Assembly: GCF_900104805.1 (NCBI RefSeq)
Contig: NZ_LT629751.1
Location: 3,267,001-3,331,000, forward strand
Direction of reading: 5' to 3'
DNA: 64,000 bases
Source: Pseudomonas oryzae
Lineage (GTDB): Bacteria > Pseudomonadota > Gammaproteobacteria > Pseudomonadales > Pseudomonadaceae
The notes under the pieces are model-generated. The model was not told the DNA's origin and did not search any database. It was given only the letters and a program-made list of their open reading frames with translations. Below, piece after piece: positions 43,765 to 54,897 of the stretch; positions within the stretch are counted from its first letter, which is position 1, and each line of letters starts with the position of its first letter. Position numbers and translations under genes: made by a program.

Positions 43765-43798
43765 CAAAAAAAATCGGGCTTCCAGATGGAAGCCCGAT
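43765..43798 (-). terminator. intrinsic terminator after the symporter gene
   Basis: Read leftwards: an 11-bp perfect stem (43798-43788 with 43783-43773), loop of four, then eight T (43772-43765). The next gene's ribosome binding site follows within a few bases. Confidence 0.85.
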
Positions 43799-43853
43799 AT
43801 TTGCTTCAACCGTGGCTCAGATTATCTGATCTGGGTTCCGGTCAAATTATCAC

Positions 43854-45626
43854 TTAGTGATCCAGCGCGGCACCAGCACCCTTCGGAGTACGCACGCTCT
43901 CCACCAGATCCTGGACTGCCTTCGGCGGAGCGTCGGTAGCCAGCGACACGGCGTAGGCCACGGCGAAGTTGATGATCGCACCCACCGAACCGAAGGCCTG
44001 CGGGGAGATACCGAACAGCCAGTTTTCCGGAGTGTTGGCGAAGGTCGCGGTGCCCGGAATGAAGAACCAGCCCAGGTACATGAAGATGTAGATCACGGTG
44101 GTGATCAGACCTACGACCATGCCTGCGATGGCGCCCTTGTCGTTCACGCGCTTGGAGAAGATACCCATCATCAGGACCGGGAACAGCGTCGCTGCCGCCA
44201 GACCGAATGCCAGCGCCACTACCTGTGCCGCGAAGCCCGGAGGATTCAGGCCCAGCCAGGTGGCCAGCAGGATCGATACCGCCATGGAGATCCGTGCGGC
44301 CTTCATTTCGCTCTTCTCGCTGATCTTCGGATTGATCAGGGTCTTGATCAGGTCATGACTCACGGCGGAAGAGATGGCCAGCAGCAGACCGGCAGCGGTG
44401 GACAGCGCAGCAGCGATGGCGCCCGCAGCGATCAGACCGATGACCCAGCCCGGCAGGTTGGCGATTTCCGGGTTGGCCAGCACGATGATGTCGTTGTTGA
44501 CGGTCAGCTCGTTGCCGTTCCAGCCACGCTCCTTGGCGGTGGTGGAAGCGAAGGTGGCGTTGGCGTCGTTGTAGAACTGCACGCGGCCATCGCTGTTCTT
44601 GTCTTCCCACTTGATCAGACCGGTTTCTTCCCAGGTCTTCACCCACTGCGGACGCTCTTCATAGGCCAGAGCCGGAGCCGAAGTACCTTCCGGATAGACG
44701 GTGGTCATCAGGTTCAGGCGCGCCATGGAGGCCACGGCCGGAGCGGTGAGGTACAGCAGGGCGATGAAGATCAGGGTCCAGCCGGCGGACCAGCGGGCAT
44801 CGGCGACCTTCGGCACGGTGAAGAAGCGGATGATGACGTGCGGCAGACCGGCGGTACCGATCATCAGCGACAGGGTGAACAGGATCATGTTCAGCTTGTT
44901 GCTGGCATCGGCGGTGTAGGCTGCGAAGCCCAGATCGGTGACCACGGCGTCCAGCTTGGCCAGCAGCGGCATGCCGGACTCGGCGTGGGTACCGATCATG
45001 CCCAGCGACGGGATCGGGTTGCCGGTCAGCTGGAAGGCGATGAACACAGCCGGGATGGTGTAGGCGATGATCAGCACCACGTACTGGGCCACCTGGGTAT
45101 AGGTGATGCCCTTCATGCCGCCGAATACCGCGTAGGCGAACACCACGGCAGCGGCGATCCAGATACCGGCCGAGTTGCTCACTTCGAGGAAGCGGGAGAA
45201 GGCGATACCGGCACCGGCCATCTGGCCGATCACGTAGGTCAGGGAGATCAGCAGCAGGCTGATCACGGCGACCAGGCGCGCGCCACGGCTGTAGAAGCGG
45301 TCACCGATGAAGTCCGGTACGGTGAACTTGCCGAACTTGCGCAGGTAGGGAGCCAGCAGCATGGCCAGCAGCACGTAACCGCCGGTCCAGCCCATCAGGT
45401 AGACCGAGGTGGAGTAGCCGCCGGCAGCGATCAGGCCGGCCATGGAGATGAAGGAGGCCGCGGACATCCAGTCGGCCGCAGTGGCCATACCGTTGGTCAC
45501 CGGATGCACGCCACCGCCGGCGACGTAGAACTCCTTGGTCGATCCGGCGCGAGCCCAGACCGCGATACCGAAGTAGAGAGCGAAGGACGCCCCTACGAAC
45601 AGCATGTTGATTACAAATTGGCTCAT
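43854..45626 (-). CDS. ActP-like Na+:solute symporter, large subunit
   Basis: A 590-residue inner-membrane sodium:solute symporter (SSS family) with about thirteen helices. Family landmarks are STKEFYVAGGGVHPVTNGMATAADWMSAASFISM, GGMKGITYTQVAQ and GLLLAISSAVSHDL. Between helices near residues 320-390 it has a long hydrophilic insertion (YPEGTSAPALAYEERPQWVKTWEETG), as in the two-subunit subfamily found beside DUF294 proteins. The substrate is probably acetate or another short carboxylate, by analogy with ActP. ATG at 45626 follows GGAGTAAACC, six bases after the small-subunit stop. Confidence 0.9.
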   Translation of the reverse strand: MSQFVINMLFVGASFALYFGIAVWARAGSTKEFYVAGGGVHPVTNGMATAADWMSAASFISMAGLIAAGGYSTSVYLMGWTGGYVLLAMLLAPYLRKFGKFTVPDFIGDRFYSRGARLVAVISLLLISLTYVIGQMAGAGIAFSRFLEVSNSAGIWIAAAVVFAYAVFGGMKGITYTQVAQYVVLIIAYTIPAVFIAFQLTGNPIPSLGMIGTHAESGMPLLAKLDAVVTDLGFAAYTADASNKLNMILFTLSLMIGTAGLPHVIIRFFTVPKVADARWSAGWTLIFIALLYLTAPAVASMARLNLMTTVYPEGTSAPALAYEERPQWVKTWEETGLIKWEDKNSDGRVQFYNDANATFASTTAKERGWNGNELTVNNDIIVLANPEIANLPGWVIGLIAAGAIAAALSTAAGLLLAISSAVSHDLIKTLINPKISEKSEMKAARISMAVSILLATWLGLNPPGFAAQVVALAFGLAAATLFPVLMMGIFSKRVNDKGAIAGMVVGLITTVIYIFMYLGWFFIPGTATFANTPENWLFGISPQAFGSVGAIINFAVAYAVSLATDAPPKAVQDLVESVRTPKGAGAALDH

Positions 45627-45632
45627 GCTGGT

Positions 45633-45893
45633 TTACTCCTCGACGCCGAATTCTTTGTCCAGCTTGTTCAGCCGCCACGCGTAGTGGAAGATGATCGCGA
45701 TGAACGTGATGATGGATCCCTGCTGAGCGAACCAGAAACCGAGGTCCGCACCGCCGACTGAAATACCCATCAGCATCGGGCGTAGAATAATACCGAAACC
45801 ATATGAAACCAGAGCCCAGACCACCAGGCTCCAGGTGATAAGGCGAACGTTCGCCTTCCAGTACGCAGCAGAATTGCTTTTATCGTCTGCCAT
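45633..45893 (-). CDS. Na+:solute symporter small subunit (DUF4212 type)
   Basis: An 86-residue membrane protein with two helices (VRLITWSLVVWALVSYGFGI and FWFAQQGSIITFIAIIFHYAW). GFWFAQQGSI is the hallmark of the small partner of the VC_2705-type symporters, not of DUF485/YjcH. ATG at 45893 follows GGAGAAAGGCG. It is translated just ahead of the large subunit and probably stabilises it. Confidence 0.88.
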   Translation of the reverse strand: MADDKSNSAAYWKANVRLITWSLVVWALVSYGFGIILRPMLMGISVGGADLGFWFAQQGSIITFIAIIFHYAWRLNKLDKEFGVEE

Positions 45894-45942
45894 CGCCTTT
45901 CTCCGTATTGTTTTTATTGCGGGTGAAAGAACCACATCCTGA

Positions 45943-45990
45943 ATCTAACAAAGGGGGCGTACCCAAAGTAACCCCCGACTTTAGTCTGAC
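45943..45990 (-). promoter_or_regulatory. promoter region of the symporter operon
   Basis: Read leftwards, GACTAAAGTC is followed by an imperfect dyad with GGGGGTTAC and GTACGCCCCC arms, then TTAGAT (45948-45943) as a -10 about 50 bp before the small-subunit ATG. The dyad sits where an activator of the -35 region would bind. The regulator is not identified. Confidence 0.5.
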
Positions 45991-46544
45991 GGCCGTCCCA
46001 GACGCTTCCCGGCCGCTCCGCGGGGTCGGCTGGCCGCCCTCGACAGGTCCGGCCAGGCCCGCGCGAACACGCCATGCCAGCTGCAGCGGCAAGTCTCTGT
46101 TGCATGCTTGCAGACGCCCGCGCCGATCTCGGCCCACCGCTCGCCGAGTCGCTGCAGCGCGCCGGCAAAGCAAGGACAACGAACGGCAGCCACTCATTCC
46201 CACATGAATAACAAGGCGATGTGATTCGAGACTCAACGGATATATCCAGACTGCACTGGGCTTCATCGCAGACTCCCTGCCAATCTCTAACGATCAATTA
46301 GCGCCGTGAAAAAGTCCGCTATCCACGGCAATCATTCCGCGCAGAAATAAATATTTCCGCCTGCAACTGAATACCCCGGCGCCACAGCAACAGACGCTCG
46401 ACTGGCGGCAGCCCAACTGCGCGACCGCTGCGCGGCCTTGACCGACGCCCCATTACGGCAGCGCGGCGGCCAAGCGCATGGCCGCGGCAGCAACAGGCCA
46501 ACCTGTTAGACTGTGCGGCCTTGTTTCCACGCAGGCCAGACGCC
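45991..46544. other. gene-free stretch between the symporter operon and dbpA
   Basis: About 550 bp with lower GC than its surroundings near 46200-46360. No reading frame here has a start with a ribosome binding site and protein-like composition. CTGTTAGACTGTG (46503-46515) contains TTAGACT, a plausible -10 for dbpA. I see no RNA gene or repeat. Confidence 0.5.
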
Positions 46545-47921
<1,377 letters not shown>

Positions 47922-48098
47922 CCCGCCGGCCGGTGCAGACCGGCCCCGGCGAACACTTGGCAATCCGCGCAACATTGCCGGCGAGAACCGCACGCAGTGA
48001 CTAGAGTTGGTGTATGGCACCGTGCCCTCAGCGGCACCCTGCCCATACCTGCCCGGCGCGGAGACGCGGGGACTGTCACGGAACTCGCGGATTAACTC

Positions 48099-50021
48099 AT
48101 GCAGCCTGCATCCGGCCGGAGCGCCCAGGGGACGCTGCGGGGGACGACCTGCGCCCTCGCCCATGCGCCCTCGCGGCTACTGCTCACCCTGCTCCTGCTG
48201 CTCGTCCTGCTGTCGCCGCCGCTGCGCGCGCAGGACGCGGCGGCCCCCGTGCAGCTCGACGGCCGCGAGCAGGGCATGGAGCTGCACGGCCACTTCAGCC
48301 TGCTGCGCGATCCCGGCGCCCGTCTGGACGTCGCGCAACTGGCGGAACGGGCCGCGGACTTCGTCCCCAGCCGCCGGCGCAACGACCTCAGCCTCGGCTA
48401 CAGCAGCGATGCCGTCTGGCTGCGTCTGGCCCTGCGCGCGCCCGCCGAGCGCGAGGGCGACTGGCGCATCGAGTTCGGCTATCCGCCGCTGGATCTCGTC
48501 GAGCTGTTCAGCGTCGGCAGCGACGGCGTGCAGCGGCAGGTCGCCGGCGACACCCTGCCCCTCGGCCAGCGCAGCCTGATGCACCATGCCCCGCTGTTCG
48601 CCGTGAGCCTCGCCCCCGGCGAGCAGCGCACCCTGTACTTCCGCGTGCGCTCGGCCGGCAGCCTGACCCTGGATGCGCGCCTGTGGAGCGCGGCCAGCTT
48701 CGCCGAGCACAGCCAGCTCGCCGCCATGCTCGAAGCGCTGTACTTCGGCGTGCTGCTGGCGCTGGCCAGCTACAACCTGCTGCTGTTCATCACCCTGCGC
48801 GACAGCAGCTTCCTGATCTTCGTGGTGTTCGCCATCAGCTTCGCCGCCAGCATGCTCGGCTTCTCCGGCTTCGGCGCGCAGTACCTGTGGCCGCAGGGCG
48901 GCCAGTGGGGCAACCGCGTGCTGCCCTTCTGCCTGGCCATGACCCATGCCAGCGCGGCCCTGCTCTCGCGCAGCTTCCTGGATACCGCCCGCTACACCCG
49001 GGCCTGGGATCGCCTGCTCGGCGTGGCCGTCGCCGTGCAGCTGGTCGTCACCCTCGCCACCCTGCTGCTGCCGCTGACCCCGATGCTGCAACTGCTGGCC
49101 CTGAGCGGGGTCGCCAACCTGCTCCTGCTGCTGGCCTGCGCCATCGACTGCCTGCGCCGCCGGCTACCCACCGCGCCGCTGTATGCCACCGCCTGTCTGC
49201 TGCTGCTGAGCGGCGCGCTGTTGCTGGCGCTGCGCAACTACGGCGTGCTGCCGTCCAACGCCCTCACCGTCAACGCGCTGCAGATCGCCTCGATGCTCGC
49301 CATGCTGCTGCTGTCCTTCGGCCTGGCGGCGCGGCTCAACGAGATGAAACGCCTCAAGGTGGCCGCCCAGGCCATGGCGCTGGCCGCCCAGCGCAACAGC
49401 CTGCAGGCCCTGCAGGAGCAGGAGCGGCTGCTCGAGCAGCGCGTGGCCGAACGCACCGAGGCGCTGGCCGCCGCCAACGAGCACCTGCGCGAACTGGCGC
49501 TGAAGGATCCGCTCACCGGCCTGGCCAACCGCACCGCCCTGCGCCAGCACCTCGAGCAGGCCTGGCAGCGCGCCCGGCGCCGCCGCGAGCTGCTCGCCGT
49601 GATCCTGCTCGACCTCGACGGCTTCAAGCCGGTCAACGACAGCTACGGCCACGAGGCCGGCGACCTGCTGCTGGTCCAGGTGGCGCGCCGCCTGCAAGCC
49701 AGCGCGCGCGCCACCGACCTGGTGGCGCGCCTGGGCGGCGACGAGTTCGTGCTGATCTGCGAGAGCATCGGCAGTCCGGCGCAGGCCGAGGCGCTGGCCG
49801 CGCGCATCCTCGACATCCTCGGCCAGACGTACAGCATGCTCGGCAAGGAGATCCACATCGGCGCCAGCATCGGCATCAGCTTCGGCCCCAATGGCGGCAG
49901 CGGCGAAGACCTGCTGCGCGAGGCCGACCTGGCCATGTACCAGGCCAAGGCCGCCGGCCGCAACTGCATCCGCCTCGGCCGCCAGCCGCAGGGCGAGGCG
50001 CAGGAGGCGCCGGAGCGGTGA
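48099..50021 (+). CDS. 7TM-DISM membrane diguanylate cyclase
   Basis: A 640-residue protein that makes cyclic di-GMP. It has a signal/anchor helix (LLLTLLLLLVLLSPPLRA), a periplasmic sensor domain of the 7TMR-DISM type (about 50-195, likely carbohydrate-like binding), seven membrane helices (about 205-410), a coiled coil (about 420-465), and a C-terminal GGDEF domain with an intact GGDEF near residue 546. An inhibitory I-site, RATD, lies exactly five residues before the GGDEF, so product feedback is expected. CTAGAGTTGG at 48001 may hold the -10. The input signal is unknown. Confidence 0.9.
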   Translation: MQPASGRSAQGTLRGTTCALAHAPSRLLLTLLLLLVLLSPPLRAQDAAAPVQLDGREQGMELHGHFSLLRDPGARLDVAQLAERAADFVPSRRRNDLSLGYSSDAVWLRLALRAPAEREGDWRIEFGYPPLDLVELFSVGSDGVQRQVAGDTLPLGQRSLMHHAPLFAVSLAPGEQRTLYFRVRSAGSLTLDARLWSAASFAEHSQLAAMLEALYFGVLLALASYNLLLFITLRDSSFLIFVVFAISFAASMLGFSGFGAQYLWPQGGQWGNRVLPFCLAMTHASAALLSRSFLDTARYTRAWDRLLGVAVAVQLVVTLATLLLPLTPMLQLLALSGVANLLLLLACAIDCLRRRLPTAPLYATACLLLLSGALLLALRNYGVLPSNALTVNALQIASMLAMLLLSFGLAARLNEMKRLKVAAQAMALAAQRNSLQALQEQERLLEQRVAERTEALAAANEHLRELALKDPLTGLANRTALRQHLEQAWQRARRRRELLAVILLDLDGFKPVNDSYGHEAGDLLLVQVARRLQASARATDLVARLGGDEFVLICESIGSPAQAEALAARILDILGQTYSMLGKEIHIGASIGISFGPNGGSGEDLLREADLAMYQAKAAGRNCIRLGRQPQGEAQEAPER

Positions 50022-50022
50022 C

Positions 50023-50787
50023 TCAGTCCTGCTTGCCGCCGCGCCCGCCCAGCCCCTGCAGCAGGTCGATCGGCAGCGGAAAGACGATGGTCGAACTCTT
50101 GTCGCCGGCGATACTGCCCAGGGTCTGCATGTAGCGCAGCTGCAGGGCGCCGCTCTGCCGGGCGAGCATCGCGGCCGCCTGCATCAGCTTCTCCGAGGCC
50201 TGCAGCTCGCCCTCGGCGTGGATCACCTTGGCGCGCCGCTCACGCTCGGCTTCGGCCTGCTTGGCGATGGCGCGCACCATCGACTCGTCGAGATCGACGT
50301 GCTTGATCTCGACGTTGGCCACCTTGATGCCCCAGGCGTCGGTCTGCGCGTCGAGCACCTGCTGGATGTCGGCGTTGAGACGCTCGCGCTCGGCGAGCAT
50401 GTCGTCCAACTCGTGCTTGCCGAGCACCGCGCGCAGGGTGGTCTGCGCCAGCTGGCTGGTGGCCGCCTGGAAATCCTCGACCTGGATGATCGCCTTCTGC
50501 GGGTCGAGCACCCGGTAGTAGACCACCGCGTTGACCTTCACCGACACGTTGTCGCGGGAGATCACGTCCTGGGTCGGCACGTCCAGCACTATGGTGCGCA
50601 GATCGACGCGCACCATCTGCTGCACGCCCGGCACCACCACGATCAGCCCCGGCCCCTTGACCTTCCAGAAGCGCCCGAGCATGAACACCACGCCGCGCTC
50701 GTACTCGCGCAGGATGCGGAACGCCGAGGCCAGCAGGCCGATCAGCACGGCCAGCAACGCCGCGAAACTCAGTTCGAAACCAACCAT
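50023..50787 (-). CDS. slipin (stomatin/prohibitin-family membrane protein)
   Basis: A 254-residue SPFH protein: one N-terminal helix ([18 protein letters not shown]), then [22 protein letters not shown] and the SPFH core with [15 protein letters not shown], and a helical tail [22 protein letters not shown]. Slipins form membrane rings and partner with NfeD proteins. ATG at 50787 follows AAGGAGGCTGAG, which lies in the last codons of the nfeD gene, so the pair is co-translated. It ends next to the convergent cyclase gene with one base between. Confidence 0.92.
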   Translation of the reverse strand: MVGFELSFAALLAVLIGLLASAFRILREYERGVVFMLGRFWKVKGPGLIVVVPGVQQMVRVDLRTIVLDVPTQDVISRDNVSVKVNAVVYYRVLDPQKAIIQVEDFQAATSQLAQTTLRAVLGKHELDDMLAERERLNADIQQVLDAQTDAWGIKVANVEIKHVDLDESMVRAIAKQAEAERERRAKVIHAEGELQASEKLMQAAAMLARQSGALQLRYMQTLGSIAGDKSSTIVFPLPIDLLQGLGGRGGKQD

Positions 50788-50788
50788 C

Positions 50789-52156
50789 TCAGCCTCCTTG
50801 GGCTGTCGCCGTCTGTGCCGCCGTGACCTCCAGCAGCACACCGTGGCGGGCCGTGACCCGCACCTGCTGGCCGGGCTGCAGCGCCAGTGCGCTGCGCACC
50901 TGCCAGTGTTCGCCCTGCAGCTGCACCCAGCCGCAATGGGGATCCTCCGCCGCGACCCGCGTGACCCTGGCCAGGCTGCCGACCAGCCCGGCATCCCCGG
51001 CCACCGGGGCGCGACGACGCGCCCTGAGCGCCATGCCGAGCAGCGCGGCGATCAGCAGCGCGCTGGCGATGGCCAGGCTGAGGATCAGCGCCAGTGGGAT
51101 GCCGAAGCCGGGCACCTCGGTGTCGATCAGGATCAGCGCGCCGACCACGAAGGCCACCACCCCGCCGATGCCGAGCACGCCGAAGCTGGGCAGGAAGGCC
51201 TCTGCGGCCATGAAGGCGACGCCGAGCAGGATCAGCGCCATGCCGGCGTAGCTCACCGGCAGCAGCTGCAGGGCGTACAGGGCGAGGATCAGGCAGATGG
51301 CGCCGAGCACCCCGCCGACGCCGAGGCCGGGGTTGGAGAACTCGAAGAACAGCCCGTAGATGCCGAGCATCATCAGGATCAGCGCCACGCTGGGGTTGGT
51401 GATCACCGCCAGCAGACGGGCGCGCCAGTCCGGCTGGCGCTGCAGCACTTCGGCGCCGGCGGTGTGCAGGACCAGCGTCTGGCCGGCGGCGACGACCGCC
51501 TTGCCGTCGAGCTGACGCAGCAGGTCCGCCAGGTCGGCGGCCAGGTAGTCGATCACCTTGAGGCGCAGCGCCTCCTCGGCGGCCAGGCTGGCCGACTCGC
51601 GCACCGCCTGCTCGGCCCATTCGGCGTTGCGCCCGCGCAGCGCGGCCAGGCTGCGGATGTAGGCCGCCGCATCGTTGACCTGCTTGCGGCTGAGCACGTC
51701 GCCGGGGCGCTCGCCCTCCTCCTGCTTGCCCTGATCGGGCGCCGGCGGTGCGCCGGGCATGCCGCCGATCTGCACCGGCGTGGCGGCGCCCAGGTTGGTG
51801 CCTGGCGCCATGGCGGCGATGTGGCTGGCGTAGAGGATATAGGTGCCGGCGCTGGCCGCCCGCGCACCGCTCGGCGCCACGAAGCTGGCCACCGGCAGCG
51901 GGCTGGCGAGGATCGCCTTGATGATGTCGCGCATAGAGGTGTCCAGCCCGCCGGGGGTATCGATCACCAGCACGGCGAGCTGCGCCCCGTCAGCACGCGC
52001 CCGCGTCAGGCCGCGCACCAGATAGTCGGCGCTGGCCGGCCCGATGGCGCCTTCGACGCTCAGCACCACCACCGGCGCCGGCGCCGCCAGTATCGGCAAG
52101 GCCGCCAGCGCCAGCGCGGCCCAGGCCAGACGCAGGCAACGAGCGAGAAATGGCAT
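50789..52156 (-). CDS. NfeD-family membrane serine protease
   Basis: A 455-residue membrane protein. The signal peptide ([19 protein letters not shown]) is followed by a ClpP-class protease domain ([46 protein letters not shown] in part; the likely nucleophile is the Ser in ASAGTY and the likely base the Lys in DIIKAI), then a block of four to five helices (about 265-385), then a C-terminal OB-fold NfeD domain. Such proteases cleave stomatin-family partners, encoded just downstream here. ATG at 52156 follows GGGGTAAGGCC; ATG at 52174 is possible. Confidence 0.9.
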   Translation of the reverse strand: MPFLARCLRLAWAALALAALPILAAPAPVVVLSVEGAIGPASADYLVRGLTRARADGAQLAVLVIDTPGGLDTSMRDIIKAILASPLPVASFVAPSGARAASAGTYILYASHIAAMAPGTNLGAATPVQIGGMPGAPPAPDQGKQEEGERPGDVLSRKQVNDAAAYIRSLAALRGRNAEWAEQAVRESASLAAEEALRLKVIDYLAADLADLLRQLDGKAVVAAGQTLVLHTAGAEVLQRQPDWRARLLAVITNPSVALILMMLGIYGLFFEFSNPGLGVGGVLGAICLILALYALQLLPVSYAGMALILLGVAFMAAEAFLPSFGVLGIGGVVAFVVGALILIDTEVPGFGIPLALILSLAIASALLIAALLGMALRARRRAPVAGDAGLVGSLARVTRVAAEDPHCGWVQLQGEHWQVRSALALQPGQQVRVTARHGVLLEVTAAQTATAQGG

Positions 52157-52280
52157 GGCCTTACCCCGGAGCATCCAGGTGAAGTCAGGGAAAGGATAGT
52201 CGAGACCCGGCGGGAGCAGGCCCGCCGGCGCCGGACGGTCCATCGCGCCGCTCGGCGAGCGCCCGGCGCCATGCCCGGCG

Positions 52281-54002
52281 TCACTCGATCAGCAGCACCA
52301 GCACCAGCACGGCCAGGCCGAAACACAGGCCTTGCCAGAACAGCAGCGGGTTGCGCTCCAGCAGCGGCGGGCGGCTGCGCTCGAGGTACGCGCGGCCGGG
52401 CTGGCGCAGGTCGAACAGCAGTTCGGACAACTCCGCATGGCGCTGCCGCGGATCCGGGTGGACCGCCTTGCGCAGCACCTCGTCGATCCAGGCGGGGATC
52501 TCCCGACCTTCGGCGCGCACCGAGCGGTAGACCAGCTTGCGTTGCGCGGCCCGAGTGCGGCACTTCGCCACCTCGGCGCCGTAGGGCAGCCGGCCGCTGA
52601 GCAGCTGGTAGGCGATGACGCCCAGCGCGAACAGGTCCGAGCGCTCCGTGCCGCGCTCGCCGAGGAAGTACTCCGGCGCGGTGTACTGCGCCGTGCCGAG
52701 CAGCTCGTCAGCGGTGCCGGGCGGGGCGCTGTCGACGATGCCGGCGACGCGCGTGGCGCCGAAGTCGATGATCTTCACCGTGCCGGTGCGGTCGATCAGG
52801 ATGTTGTCCGGGCGCAGGTCCTGATGGAGCATTTCCAGGCGATGGAAGGCGCGCAGGCCCCGGGCGATCTGCTCGACGATGCCGCGCACCGTCTCCAGGT
52901 CCGGCGCGGGATGGTCGATCATCCACTGGCGCAGGGTCTGGCCGTCGACGAACTCGCTGACGGTGTACAGATAGTTGCGCTGGCGCGCCGGCACGCAGGG
53001 CCTGAGCACGTGCGCGCTGTCGATGCGCCGGGCGATCCACTCCTCGCACAGGAAGCGCTCCAGGTACTGCGGGTCCTGGCGCCGGTCGAGCGAGGGGATC
53101 TTGAGCACCACCGGCGCTGCGCTCTCGTCGTCGACGGCCAGGTAGACGTGGCTGCGACTGCTGGCGTGCAGCTCGCGGACGATGGTGTAGCCGTCGAAGC
53201 GCATGCGCGCCGCCAGCAGCGGCGGCAGCGCCAGCTCGGCGGCCTGGCGCTGCAGTTCGCCGACTTCGCGGGCCGGCAGCGCCTCGACGCGGACGATCTG
53301 CACGGTGAGGTTGTCCGTGCTGCCCCGGGTCCAGGCCTCGGCGACGATGGCGCGCGCCGCCGCATCCAGGTCGTCGCCGCAGCGCCCGATGGCGGCGACC
53401 ATGCTGGCGGCGCTGGCATGTTCGTACACCCCATCGGTGGCGAGCAGGTACAGGTCGCCGGCCTCCAGCGGCAGCGTCCGGTAGTCGATCTCGAGCTGCG
53501 GATTGATGCCCAGGGCGCGGCCCAGGTAGCTCCTGTCGCCGCCCAGCCGCACCCGGTGATCCTCGGTGAGCTGTTCGAGGTCGGCGCCGCGCAGGCGGTA
53601 GATGCGCGCATCGCCGACGTGGAACAGGTGCGCCGTGGCCGACTTCAGCACCAGCGCGCTGAAGGTGCACACGTAGCCGCGGTCGAGGTCGTAGCGGTAC
53701 TGGCTCTGCCGGGTCTGCGCGTGCAGCCAGGCATTGGTCGCCACCAGCACCCGCTGCGCCGAGGTCTTCACCGACCAGGCATCCGGGGTGCAGAAGTAGT
53801 CGGCGAGGAAGCCGGCCACGGCGGTTTCGCTGGCGACGTGGCCGACCGCACTGCTGCTGATGCCGTCGGCCAGGGCGATGGCGACGCCCTTGCTCGCCAG
53901 TTGCGGCTGCTGCGGAATGCAGGCGCCGTGGAAGTCCTGGTTGACCGCCTTGCGCCCCTTGTCGCTGTGCTGGCCGAGCGACACCTGCAGTTGGCTGGAC
54001 AT
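52281..54002 (-). CDS. PP2C phosphatase-Ser/Thr kinase fusion
   Basis: A 573-residue single-chain phosphatase and kinase. The PP2C part (1 to about 240) has QDFHGA, ALADGISSS, FHVGDARIYRL, LLATDGVYE and STDNLTV. The kinase part (about 270-545) has Lys301 in VVLKIPS, catalytic HQDLRPDN (393-400, with HQD in place of HRD) and DFG at 413-415. The glycine-rich loop is poor. A C-terminal helix (GLCFGLAVLVLVLLIE) anchors it to the membrane. It lies in the same direction 26 bp after the nirC stop; in P. aeruginosa a like gene (PA1782) accompanies nirBD, which suggests a role in nitrite or nitrate assimilation. ATG at 54002 lacks a strong ribosome binding site. Confidence 0.9.
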   Translation of the reverse strand: MSSQLQVSLGQHSDKGRKAVNQDFHGACIPQQPQLASKGVAIALADGISSSAVGHVASETAVAGFLADYFCTPDAWSVKTSAQRVLVATNAWLHAQTRQSQYRYDLDRGYVCTFSALVLKSATAHLFHVGDARIYRLRGADLEQLTEDHRVRLGGDRSYLGRALGINPQLEIDYRTLPLEAGDLYLLATDGVYEHASAASMVAAIGRCGDDLDAAARAIVAEAWTRGSTDNLTVQIVRVEALPAREVGELQRQAAELALPPLLAARMRFDGYTIVRELHASSRSHVYLAVDDESAAPVVLKIPSLDRRQDPQYLERFLCEEWIARRIDSAHVLRPCVPARQRNYLYTVSEFVDGQTLRQWMIDHPAPDLETVRGIVEQIARGLRAFHRLEMLHQDLRPDNILIDRTGTVKIIDFGATRVAGIVDSAPPGTADELLGTAQYTAPEYFLGERGTERSDLFALGVIAYQLLSGRLPYGAEVAKCRTRAAQRKLVYRSVRAEGREIPAWIDEVLRKAVHPDPRQRHAELSELLFDLRQPGRAYLERSRPPLLERNPLLFWQGLCFGLAVLVLVLLIE

Positions 54003-54027
54003 GGGCGAGAGGGCGCGCGCCCGGCGC

Positions 54028-54840
54028 TCAGGACAGGGCGCGTTTCGGCGCGGTGCGCACGTGGGTGGCGTACAGGGTCAGGCCGGTGAAGGCCAGGCCG
54101 CCCACCAGGTTGCCCAGCGCGGTGGGGATCTCGTTCCAGATCATGTAGTCCATGACCGAGAAGTTGCCGCCCATGATCATCGCCGAGGGGAACAGGAACA
54201 TGTTCACCACCGAGTGCTCGAAGCCCATGAAGAAGAACAGCATGATCGGCATCCACATGGCGATGGTCTTGCCGCTGACGCTGGTGGAGATCATCGCGCC
54301 GACCACGCCCATCGATACCATCCAGTTGCACAGCATGCCGCGCAGGAAGATGGTCGCCCAGCCCGCCGCGCCGTACTCGGCGTAGCCGAGGGTGCGCGCC
54401 TCGCCGATGTGCGAGATCTTCTCGCCGATCGGCCCCGGAGCGGTGGAGAAGCCGTAGGTGAAGACGAAGGCCATCATCACCGCCACCGTCAGCGCACCGG
54501 CGAAGTTGCCGGCGAACACCAGGCCCCAGTTGCGCAGCATGCCGCCGACGGTCACCCCCGGGCGTCTGTCGAGCAGGGCCAGCGGGGTGAGCATGAACAC
54601 CCCGGTGAGCAGGTCGAAGCCCATCAGGTAGAGCATCACGAAGCCGACCGGGAACAGCATCGCCCCCACCAGTGGCGAACCGGTCTGCACCGAGACGGAA
54701 ACCGCGAACACCGCGGCCAGCGCCAGGATGGCGCCGGCCATGAAGGCGCGGATCAGGGTGTCGCGGGCGGACATGAAGATCTTGGATTCGCCGGCGTCGA
54801 CCATCTTGGTGACGAACTCGGCGGGGACGAGATAGGACAT
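54028..54840 (-). CDS. nirC: formate/nitrite transporter family protein
   Basis: A 270-residue FNT channel with six helices. Landmarks are AGAILALAAVFAV, GNFAGALTVA, RGMLCNWMVSMGVVGAMIS and the conserved FMGFEHSVVNMFLFP with the central histidine. In this operon it most likely carries nitrite into the cell for NirBD. ATG at 54840; GAATAGAGCG upstream is a weak ribosome binding site. It follows nirD by 57 bp. Confidence 0.87.
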   Translation of the reverse strand: MSYLVPAEFVTKMVDAGESKIFMSARDTLIRAFMAGAILALAAVFAVSVSVQTGSPLVGAMLFPVGFVMLYLMGFDLLTGVFMLTPLALLDRRPGVTVGGMLRNWGLVFAGNFAGALTVAVMMAFVFTYGFSTAPGPIGEKISHIGEARTLGYAEYGAAGWATIFLRGMLCNWMVSMGVVGAMISTSVSGKTIAMWMPIMLFFFMGFEHSVVNMFLFPSAMIMGGNFSVMDYMIWNEIPTALGNLVGGLAFTGLTLYATHVRTAPKRALS

Positions 54841-54897
54841 CGCTCTATTCCTTGTTGCGGGAAAACGTGGGCACGAAGCGCGCGAGCCGGGCGGAGG

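Noticed and set aside
45633-45893. DUF485/YjcH partner of ActP
   Set aside because: GFWFAQQGSI and the two-helix layout are those of the DUF4212 small subunit that goes with the DUF294-linked symporters.
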